From: Datura wrightii
Taxonomy: Eukaryota > Streptophyta > Magnoliopsida > Solanales > Solanaceae
Reading direction: 5' to 3'
NCBI GenBank assembly: GCA_035772735.1
Contig: JASDFA010000002.1
Span: 5,146,001-5,210,000, forward strand
DNA: 64,000 nt
Below the pieces are notes generated by a model. That model was not told where the DNA came from. It made no database searches and saw only the letters and a program-made list of their open reading frames with translations. The translations under genes were made by a program, and so were the position numbers. Shown here in pieces: positions 12,022 to 21,594 of this stretch (position 1 is the first letter of the stretch; each line of letters starts with the position of its first letter).

Positions 12022-15000
12022 GATAACGTCCAAATCCACTCCTCAAAGTGAGAAAGTGTACACAGTCGTGTGCAATATAATTTACCCAACTATGAGTCAA
12101 GGTTGAATCCATAGGGAATGAGGAATGTTTTCTACTAATGTTGTAAATCAATCAGAACTAACTAGCATCATGGTATAGTAACTTGTAACGTAAATTTTGG
12201 GGGAAAGAAAGATCAACTCTATGTCTTTAAATGCGATTACAAAACAGGACAAGTAGATTGTAGCAATCAATGAGACCAAACTAGGGATGTGCTATTGACT
12301 GGGCCTCTATTGGATTCGGGTCAATTGATAAGTCTAAATAACCAATTATAAACATTAATAGCCATGGACAAGGTGTCACAATCTGAGTCTACACTCTTGA
12401 TGCGACAGGTTCTTAGAACCATGAATGGTTCCAAGCTAACCCATGGCATAACATATCTCAAACATAAATAACACTTAACATGAATAATGAGAGGAAACAT
12501 AACTACATACAAATAGATTAAATATAAATACTGAGAGTAAAATGGATAAGCGGAAGTAACCGAATACTACAACTATGTTTGAAAGCCTCTACTAAAGTTG
12601 AGTTGCTGGGACAAGTTCCCAGGTAACTCCAAATTATAGAAAGCTAAAATAAAACTACCAAATTCAAAGAACTACTCCTACTTCAGAATACGAGGACTCA
12701 ACACTAGAACATTGCTGCACTGAATATGAAAAAGAGGCTAACCACGCTGCTAAGCCTGAGTGCCTGAGCCTATATCATAAAACAATATAGCATATAAAGT
12801 ATGCGTCATTACTTGAAATGTACTGAGTATGTGGGACACTAAATAAAATAAAAAATGATGATAGATCACAAGTTAGACTAATATGATGTACAATAATCAT
12901 GCCCGGATCATAAATTCTGAAGAGTTTGTAAATCGGACAAAATACTACAAATAAATTTGAAGAAATATACGACATAAATATATCTACAATCTGTGTGACT
13001 AGACTAGGCTAGAATGTACTGTATTGTGAGAGTGTCTGTTGACTGACATATAACCACATCAACTAGATATGGAGTTTAATATTTACTCCCCACAGATAGG
13101 GCCCACCGTACTTTCCAGGGTACAGTCAATGGGATGTTTGATCACTAACTATAAAACCCATTAGAGTTATATCCTATGGTGACACATAACCTGGGTGCAT
13201 TGAACCCCGACCCCCTCCCTGTAAGTACTACTCCCAACTGAAACCCTATGTATAACTATTGAACTGATTAGCTCAAACAAGTGTCTTAAGGCTAAGTTAG
13301 AACTACTTATCTGAAAGTGTCCTAAGAGATAAAAAGACCTAGTTACCGAAAATACTAAAATACTAGAAATACTAAGATCATTGATATTACTGAGTATATT
13401 TACTATACAGTTAGTACTGTAAAGCCTGACTATATAGATCATGAGGATATCATATACACTTTGAGAATTCATGCTATTTTCAAAACATTGCTAGCTTGTG
13501 AATTAGAATCTCAAAATAATGCAAGAATCAAGAATCTAGATGGGTCTGCTGCAGGTTAAAAAATAACATCCTGACTATAACATAGTGCTAGGCATGAAGG
13601 TTATTAAACATCAATAAGATAGGGAATTTCAATTATTAGGAGAAAACACTAGGTCATGATTATCCTATACAACTTCAAGCTATAGTTTGATGTAAATAAG
13701 TGGGACACAAGGGGGAAAGAAGACCATTGTTGAAGTCCCACATACCTGTAGAAGAAGTCCCTAATTAAAGAGTGCAGAAGTCTGAGAAGAAAGTTGAAGC
13801 CCTAGTGGTGCCTTGAACTACCTATTTGAGTTCTTATGGAGGGATTTTTAGAGTGAGGAATGAATAAGGGAGGAATGTCGACTAGTCCTTTGAAATTCCC
13901 CCTAGGTTACCCCAATACGACATAGTTTAGGAATTAAAATAGTGGGAAGTTATGAAAATTCCACTGGATAAAATGTCCGAAAAATATCGTCAGGATCCAA
14001 CGAGTCACACAATGAGTTGTTGGATGTGACCACGACTCGTTGGGGCTAGTGGTTGGTCCTGGGTCTGAAAGATTCTGTTTCTGGACTCATTAGATGGAAC
14101 AATGGGTCATTATTTCCATCTATTGTCACTGGAGGGATTTTTAATACCTTTTGGACCCTATTCAATGGATTAATAGGAAAATTTGTTTTATCCCCTAACA
14201 ACTAGTCACTGGGCTTGTTGGTTCTAAAAATATTTTAGCAACATTTTGAAGGTCAGCCAATGGCTCCTCCTAATGACCCGTTGGGAGAACTAACAAGTCG
14301 TTCTGTCACTCGTTAGTTTTAAGGGAAATTTTCACCCACTACAGAACTATCTTAGGACAAGTGGACTAACGGTCTGTCAAATGCCACAATGGCTCATTTT
14401 ATGAGTTGTTCTGTGGCAAAACTTTTTGGTTTCTACTGGTTTTCATTCCATGTCTGGGATTCGGTCTTAGAAACTTTTAGGGTGTTATACAAGGCTGCAC
14501 CCGATGTTTCTCAACCACTTAGGTGCATTTTACTTTGGTTCTCTTGAATCCCAAGGTCACATAAAGAAATAGCGACATTATCTTGGAGAAGAGTTGAGTT
14601 ATTTCTAGTTTCGGCTCTTGAATAAATTATGAAAATGGGTATCTATCTCTAGCCCAACCTTACACATTCAAAATTCAATTCTGCACTATTGCTTTCTCAC
14701 CCAAATCCTACTTCTCTTTCTCAAGAAAAAGCAAGATAAGTAAATACAATTTATTTTTGCAACCATAACTATTTCAATTATAACTCAGAGAAAGCAATAA
14801 ATTCTTGTAAGATAAGTGAATCTAAGAATAAAGTAACAACACCCAATCCATTCTAAGCCCCTATAAAGCACATACACCTAGAAATAGAATTACCTACTCA
14901 TGAATGAAGATAAAAAGATTATAACCATAAATGTTTCCTCAATATTCATCATTAAATAGAAAACTTAATCTTTCATAACATGCTTCAATGGTGGGTTTTT

Positions 15001-15548
15001 TCCTAGCTACTTGAAGAAGGAGAAAGAAAAGTTCCAACTTATCTCTACAATTCTCTCTCTATAGTATTCTTCATACAAAATGTAATTGTCCATTCTTCTT
15101 TCAAGGGTTTGTACAAATTAGGAAAATTCTACTCCTTCTCCTTGTGCACGAATACCCTTTTTACCCATAGAAGCATCCAAAGTACCATTGTGCCAGATAT
15201 GGATATTTTTACCCTTGTTAGAACTGAGGTTACTTTTGTGCTACCTACATTTTGCAGGTGCCAACCTGCACCTCTCACGCCTTCTTCAACTTTAGTCCAG
15301 TGCTCATCTGCGTGGCACCTGTATTTCGCAGGTGCCAAAGTGTGGCACAATGCAGGTGCCGAAGTGTGGCACACAGATCTTCTTATTCCAACAACATTGC
15401 TTTTTGTTTAATTCCTTTGCTCTCTTTTTTTAAGTTCAATACCTGCAATATTAAAGAGAAAAGACATAAAACCTTCTTAATCGGGTTGAAGACAAAGCAA
15501 AAGCTCATGCTTAAAATTCTAATGAGTTGGAAAATTACCAACTCATCA
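12022..15548 (-). repeat. Athila-type LTR (about 1.4 kb) split by a solo LTR
   Basis: Left segment 12022-12373 starts TGATAACGTCC and holds the TTGAATCCATAGGGAATGAGG block typical of Athila LTR 3' regions. Right segment 14490-15548 ends, read on the minus strand, with TGATGAGTTGGTAATTTTCC. Without the 2.1 kb insert the length fits the other Athila LTRs here (1.43-1.62 kb). A direct and inverted motif cluster with GCAGGTGCC and GTGGCAC lies at 15255-15375. One side has primer-binding site and gag start, the other has protease-gag: see findings. Confidence 0.7.
12374..14491 (-). mobile_element. Chromovirus solo LTR inserted in the Athila LTR
   Basis: The left edge is TGTCACAATCTGAG and the right edge GGGTGTTATACA, matching the edges of the other chromovirus LTRs. 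There is no internal region or primer-binding site. CAAGG lies immediately left (12369-12373) and again at 14490-14494, the second copy overlapping the terminal CA; this fits a 5-base target duplication with some ambiguity. The palindromic island is at about 13990-14410. Sequence is closer to the LTRs at 44208-46541 and 53216-54754 than to the 5066 type. Confidence 0.75.
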
Positions 15549-16886
15549 TTAGCCATTAACAACCTCATAGTAGTAAGATCGGGGGCTCCCAAGCTGAACT
15601 TTTTGTATATGGCCTGCGACATCTGGTTGATGCTGACACCCAAATCACATAGAGCTTTAGATAAAATTGAATGTGCCAATAGTTCATGGGATTATGATGC
15701 ACCAGGATCTTCTTTGTTCTTAACCAGCAAATGGGAAGAGATCAAACGGCAATGATGAATGTTTTCTGCCGGCTCATAACTGATAGTCCTCCTTTTTGTG
15801 ACCAAGTCCTTCATGAACTTGGAATAACTAGAAATCTGCTCAACGGCTTCCACTAATGGGATAGTCACTGAGAATTGCTTCAACATGGAAATGAATTTGT
15901 TGAATTTTCCATCTTCAACCATCTTTTTCAACCTTTGGGGGAATAGAGGTGGAGGTCTGGGAATTTGAGTCTAAGCATTAACCACCTCCTTTCCTTTTTC
16001 TTTACCTTCATCTTCTTGAATGTTCTATGCAACTACTGGCTCTACAGATTTAGCCATATTTAGCTGCTCCACTTCATCTTCCGTTGCAGGTTCTGCTTCT
16101 TAAGCTAACTCTTAAGCTTGCTCTGCAATAATATGAGTGTTTTCAGTTAACCTCCTACCACTTCTTGTTGTAATAGCCATACAGTAACTCTCCTTCCTCG
16201 AATTCTGCACTGTATCACTCGTCAAGGCCCCACTCTTCCTGTGATTAAGGGAAACAAACATTTGCCCCATTTGGTACTCCAGCTGTTTAATGCCGGTGGA
16301 GTGTGAGTCCACAAGTTGACTCATGTTTGAGAGGTCACTCTTCATCTCTTTGACTCTAGAGTCAGTGAATTCAATCCTTTTCAATAGCTTGGCCAATATT
16401 ACTTCTATTTTAGAACTCTCTAAATCTTTTCTGCTTCACTCACAGTTCCAGGGATGCACATATACTCTGCTAAGATCATTCCTATATCTTTCTTTGTTCT
16501 TCCAGCTGCCATGTTCTCGATCTTTGTAATAGTTTTGACATAATAATTATCCTTTAGATAGTTACGACCTTGGTTTCCTTGGCCATTAGCCCAGAAACAA
16601 CCCATGTTATACAGGTATTTAGCTTCTTTCTCAGAGTCCAATCCATGCTCTTCTTGACTTGAAGCCTTACCCAAATCATTAACTTCCTTTGCACCACCTG
16701 CAAGAAAATGCATGGTAATTAACTACAATTGAGTTTTCATATGTGTCATACCTTGATCTCTCTGTTCTTCCTTCCAACACTACTCTATAGTTGATCCAAC
16801 TGCATAGGTGTTACTAGAGACTTCAGAGTCTCTAGCGTGCTAAGCCCTATTAGTCTTGGTGACTCCATCCAATATAACTTTTGCCT
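15549..16886 (-). pseudogene. Athila-type gag C-terminus and protease fragment
   Basis: On the minus strand, from 16886 downward: a gag part with LDGVTKTNRA and HFLAGGAKEVND, then a segment with MSQLVDSHSTGIKQLEYQMGQ and the lineage signature MAITTRSGRR near 16170. Next come FISMLKQFSVTIPLVEAVEQ and the MKDLVTKRRTISYEPAENIHHC block near 15770-15850. It ends in a protease with ALCDLGVSINQMSQAIYKK, where the usual active site is D-(S/T/L)-G-A-S. Several stops and frame changes break it. RT, RNase H and integrase are missing: protease joins the LTR end at 15548 directly. The right side is cut by a plus-strand Athila LTR at 16887. Confidence 0.75.
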
Positions 16887-18317
16887 TGATGAACCATAAA
16901 TTTACGTGTTTCATAGCCATATTTTGCACATACTTTAGTATGTTTTGAGAACAAAATGTGTGTTTTCATGTGTTTTATGATATATTTGTGAAAAAGAGAT
17001 AAACACACATGATTAGATGCTTTTAGAGCTTAAAGTGATGAATTTGGGCTTATTTGAGGATCAAAAAAAGCTAAAATGGCAAAATGGGGTTGACGAGACA
17101 AGAATATAGAAGTTGGTAGTGCCCATGAATAGTTGTGCTATGGCTTGTGCACCTCACAGACCACTCCAGTGAAACCAGCAGTGCGACATGCCAATGATGC
17201 AGCTCTATGACAGGCACGACATACCATATGGTTCTAGACGGTCAAAAAAGTGAAATACCAATTCTACTAGGAACAGAAGTTGCAAACCCAATTCAAATCC
17301 AAGAAGGAATAACAAAGGCTGAATCCTCTATTATAAATAACCTTTCATAACATGTTTTAGGTGTTGATTATCAATTAACATCAAGGACACATTAGAGTTT
17401 ACAATTCATAAATTTGCACAATTCATACCTTGAGAATTTGTGTAATAATTTAGTTGAGTTGTTGTTGGAAATTCATCAAGTTCTTGTGAAACCTTTTAGC
17501 TTGTCGATTTTGTTGAAAAAGTTTATATTAAACTAAGATTTCATTATCATTTCTTTTACATCTTTTATTTAATTTATCATAAACATGAGCGGCTAAATCT
17601 CTTGGCTAGAGTTGTGGAAACCATGATAGATTTAATGAATAAAGGCATAATAAAATTGTAATTCTTGAATGGTGGATTGTTATTCTCTTAATTTTAATTA
17701 ATATTTTAGCGGTTGAAAATGTTGAAACATGTATGAATCTTCAACATGCCTGACCAAGGAGGTTGAAGTTCATAAAAGAGAGTAACAATGGTAATTTGAC
17801 ATTAATAATTCTCGTCTAATTAACTTGATCTCTAACTGAGGATAATTAAAGTCAAAACTTACTACAAAGCTAAAATATACACACTTTTGAGACCAAGAGC
17901 AGTTGGATGGAAAGCATCTATTGTCTATTGATGCATGAAACGCATACACTTTGAGACCGGGAGGAGATAAGTGTAATTCTTAAGTCGAGAAACATTCAGA
18001 TGTACCAAGCTTAAGTCTTATAGAAAATTCACCAAGATAGATCATTAGCAAAATCCCACTATGTTATGAAATCATAGGGAACATAGTCCTAGCTTATATT
18101 CATAAATTTGATATAAACTCAATTATTCTTAGAATTATTTTCTTTATTTATTTGCAAACCCCCATCCGAAATAATTATTATAAGTTTGCTTATTTTCATC
18201 ATTAACATATCGATTCTTCTTATTCCCTGTGGGATCGATCCCAACTTTTTTTGTGTTACAATATTTTACAGCAACCTCTTTATATGTTAATTGTGAAGTG
18301 TAATTTGGGTATGATCA
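16887..18317 (+). repeat. Athila-type 5' LTR, plus orientation (about 1.43 kb)
   Basis: It starts TGATGAACCATAAATTTACG and ends GGGTATGATCA, followed by a primer-binding site. The block ATTCCCTGTGGGATCGATCC (18222-18241) is the plus-strand form of the block seen inverted in the other Athila LTRs. ATGAGCGGCTAAATCTCTTGG near 17586 is also typical of these LTRs (family knowledge). It interrupts the Athila gag on its left. Confidence 0.7.
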
Positions 18318-18631
18318 AATTTTGGTTCCATTGTCAGGGAATACGATTAAGAAATAGTTATATCGTGTATAAGCTTGGCTTGTAATCTTGATTTCACGAT
18401 TTATTTTTTTTGTAGTTGCTTTTGGTTCATTCAGGTTTTAAAAAAATTGGTTTTAGCTTTAAAAGGGAGGAGGAAATGTTGAAAGGATCCTAAGATAAGA
18501 AGTGCGTCGTGTCACAACGTTAAATCAGGCATTTCTTGGGAGCCAACCCAAAGGGTATCTCGATGAAGTCTGAGTAATCAAGATACCCACATCGTGTCGT
18601 GACGTTAAATAAAGCGCTACTTGGGAGGCAA
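18318..18631 (+). mobile_element. Primer-binding site and collapsed internal remnant of an Athila element
   Basis: 18323-18341 reads TGGTTCCATTGTCAGGGAA, a decayed TGGCGCCGTTGCCGGGGAA primer-binding site. Only about 290 bases of internal sequence remain. They include two diverged copies of a block ending in ACGTTAAAT...GGGAGGCAA-like sequence (about 18505-18551 and 18589-18631). Similar blocks lie in the non-coding part of Athila elements, so gag and pol were deleted between them and the primer-binding site. No coding frame remains. Confidence 0.6.
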
Positions 18632-20252
18632 TGATAACGCTCAAACCACACTTCTAACTGATGTATGAAGCGGACGTTGTCAATAAAGAACCCAACTTAG
18701 AGGTTAGGGTCGATCCCACAGGGAATATGGAAGATCTAGATTACAGCTAGTAAGTGAACTTGTATGGTAGTTACTTCACAATTGGGGGGATTCTAATAAT
18801 AATCAATAGTAAAAATAAAGCAGTTGTCAAGCTTATAGTTGTTAATTAATAATTAAACGATAACTAGGGTTTGTGTTCCCCATGGATTCATAATAGCTTT
18901 AGGTATACACTAGTGATCTTCACCAATACTTACTTCCAGAACTTATAACTTAGGTTCATTCAAATGATCGACCAATCCCTATTGAATTACTATACTCAAT
19001 TACTCGACCAGGTCTCATGAGTGTTTTCAAACTAACCATTATCACTAAGTTCCAAATACTATTATCCTACGACCACAACACAAGTTAATACAATGATCAT
19101 CAAGGTCAAGGCTCTATTGTAATACTCTTTTCCTAATCTCTACCTCTTCAACCAAAAGCAAGTAAAGAATTCGGGCACTTCCTAATGTTGTAAACCTCTA
19201 AGAATCATTAAAGAATGAAGAGAATAAAATATAAGTAATTAGTATTGGTCTTAGACTCACTTTGTGCAACCCTAGCTTGTTAATGCACCATGGTTCCCAC
19301 AACCTTACCTATGGAGGTTTTAACCTCTCATAGTTGCAAGGTTGAGAAGTGTGTTCTGATTAAAGACATAAAAACAATACTTAAAAATATGATTGAGAAA
19401 AATGCTTCCTTTAATTAATCCGCAAAATCTTGAAGAAAAAGTAGCAAGAAAAATATGAATTCAAGAAAAGGTTGATCACAGGTTGAACCAACTCAATTCT
19501 TTCTTTCAAAGATGTAAAATTGTCTACTACAATGTTTTCCAACTAAAACTAATTCTTCTCAATGTCACCTCTAAAAAATAAAACATAAAAACATATTTAT
19601 ATAGACATAAGAATCCTTTTCCTAGGCTAACAGGGTAATTTTTCATATCTGGTGTCGACCTCGTCACGGATCATCCTACGACTCATAGGAGCATCCTACG
19701 GTCCGTGGCAGCATCTCATGGTTTGGCTTGTTGGCTGATTTTTGGCTAAGTGTCGAGCCAAGGTACGATCCATACCTCCTTCCTATGACTCGTACTAGGC
19801 TCTCGTGGCTTGATTCTTAATCTTTGCAATTTTTCTGAAGTTCACCATGATCGGTATGGTATGACTCGTACCAAGCTCTCACGAGTCGTAGTATCCTCTC
19901 GTACTGAGAATCAGCCTCTTGTGCAATTCTTCTGGAGTTCATAACGACTGCCTTACCACGAGTCGTACAAGATTGGTACGATCCATGGCAAGACTCGTAG
20001 GTTCATTCTTCCAGCTTCATCCTTTTGCTTCTTATTACGGCCATCAGTACGACTCATAGGTCCATCCTACGGATGTGGACTAAATATTTGCCCTTTTGTG
20101 CACACTTTTAGCTTCCTTTGCAAATTTACGCTCCAACACCCATTTATCCTGAAATCAAAGGAAAAGTGCCTCATATCCACATAAATACACCTAAGTCCAT
20201 GCTATTTTCTTAGTTTTGAGCGTCAATAGTGCTGTAAATCGACAGCACGTCA
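18632..20252 (-). repeat. Athila-type LTR, minus orientation (about 1.6 kb)
   Basis: The left edge TGATAACGCTC and the inverted GGTCGATCCCACAGGGAAT block (about 18710) fix the orientation as minus. The minus-strand 5' end is TGACGTGCTGTCGATTTACAGC near 20252, which contains an inverted repeat. A palindrome-rich island with TACGACTCGTACC-like motifs occupies about 19655-20075. Left of it there is no primer-binding site, so it acts as a 3' LTR with the body to the right, or is a rearranged copy. Confidence 0.65.
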
Positions 20253-20891
20253 ACAACCTTAACTTAAGACTTTTGCATGTCCTTAGGCAAAGAAAAAGAA
20301 AAACTAAACACGACGCTCAACTAGAAAATACAGTTAAGATACTACAACTAATACTCAAACAAATTTTTTCACTCTCTATATACACTCTATTGACCCTTCC
20401 TCATAGAACATCATCAACTAATGCATTACAAGCAACATCAAAACATCATATACAGGGATCAAGACATTCCATCTAGCTATCAACAGGCAATCAAGTCATC
20501 ACCAATGTTTTTCACACAGACCAATGGTAAAAGCAAACATAACCCATGTACCCTCACACAAAGGAAGTCCCCACTGAGATGTGAAGTATCAAACACAACA
20601 TGTTACTAGGCTAGTGAAGCACTAACTCTCACAAGGAAGTTTGCAAGTATTATGCATTAGATACCATAGGCTTGCCCTTATTTTCTCTTCTTTGGTTTGT
20701 CAGATGGTCAAGTTAGGATCACTATAGGACTTGATATGGCTTGTAATGTAGGCTTAGGGCTGGACATGATAAAGATGAGAGATTTTATGAGTGACTATCC
20801 CTTCCTTGGCACTACATACATTGGCTACACCATTTACCTTTCTTCCCTTTCTACCCCATTTTAACAAAATTCAAAAGAAAAATTCAAAAAT
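20253..20891 (-). mobile_element. Athila-type 3' internal region, no gene seen
   Basis: Just inside the LTR the minus strand reads TTTGCCTAAGGACATGCAAAAG, the TTGCTTGAGGACAAGCAAAG-type block that precedes the polypurine tract in Athila/Tat elements (family knowledge). The tract itself is decayed (AAGTTAAGGTTG at about 20254-20265). The remaining 600 bases hold no supported coding frame. The viral array begins at 20892. Confidence 0.5.
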
Positions 20892-21288
20892 TCAGAGTCA
20901 TGTTGGCCGGGAGGAGTATGAGTTTGAGTAGCTTAGAGCCAGTCGAAATTATGTTGTTCTTGAGCGGTTATTTCTATGTCTAGTTTTGCTGATACTCTTA
21001 CTCTATTTTCTTAGTTTTATTCCTTAAGTTGGGTAACCGTTCAATCAGGGTCTAGACGTTGGCAAGCCTGTATTTTCCATTGGATTAGCTCTAAAGTTTT
21101 GCTACTAGAGATGGACCCGGATGGTGTTCCCAACACCAGACCTAAAGGAATAAGATAAATGAAATTAGATAAGATAACCAGTAAATACTTCACAAAGAAA
21201 TAACTATTAAGGAGTAACATCTAAAGTAGATATTGGCCCTAGGATAGTACTAACATTCCCTCGAATACTTCGTATTATATTAAAATTT

Positions 21289-21594
21289 ATGCGTACACAT
21301 CCATTTACAGAACAAATAAAATACTACAATAGGAGAAAATGGATATGTTTGAAATATAAAAGTAAATATAAAGAGAAAAGAACCGAAATATTAAAGAACT
21401 TAGACTATTATAAAAAACTAATAACTTCAGAAACTCTGGATAATTATTCTAGAAAAATAACTAGAAAATTAATTCTTGACAATCTAATCAGGGTATATAA
21501 TGAATTATGTTATGTTAGTAATAATTTGTCTATACAAAGAAGACAATTAGATAATATATTAATTATTCAGTTAAAACTATCTGCACAATCTTAA
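21289..21594 (+). CDS. Pararetrovirus ORF1, small basic protein, copy 1
   Basis: An uninterrupted 101-residue frame rich in Lys, Arg, Tyr and Leu (for example KYYNRRKW is split by few acidic residues, and helical stretches such as LILDNLIRVYNELCY follow). The stop TAA shares its last base with the ATG of ORF2 (TAATG at 21592-21596), a compact viral arrangement that allows reinitiation. I do not recognise a domain, so no function is assigned; the family often has a small first ORF of unknown role. It is the only viral frame in this copy without an internal stop. In copy 2 the matching ATG is ATA. Confidence 0.6.
   Translation: MRTHPFTEQIKYYNRRKWICLKYKSKYKEKRTEILKNLDYYKKLITSETLDNYSRKITRKLILDNLIRVYNELCYVSNNLSIQRRQLDNILIIQLKLSAQS

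Noticed and set aside
15252..15755. Plus-strand open frame of 167 codons
   Set aside because: It spans the end of an Athila LTR and the antisense strand of the Athila protease; no start context, no domain, and the minus-strand protease explains the conservation.
18632..20252. Solo LTR with a target-site duplication
   Set aside because: Flanks (AGGCAA and ACAACC or ATAGTG) do not match, and the right flank carries Athila 3' internal sequence, so it is a 3' LTR or rearranged copy.
20216..20609. Two overlapping plus-strand frames of 86 and 62 codons
   Set aside because: They fall across the Athila LTR end and its non-coding 3' internal region; no recognisable motif.
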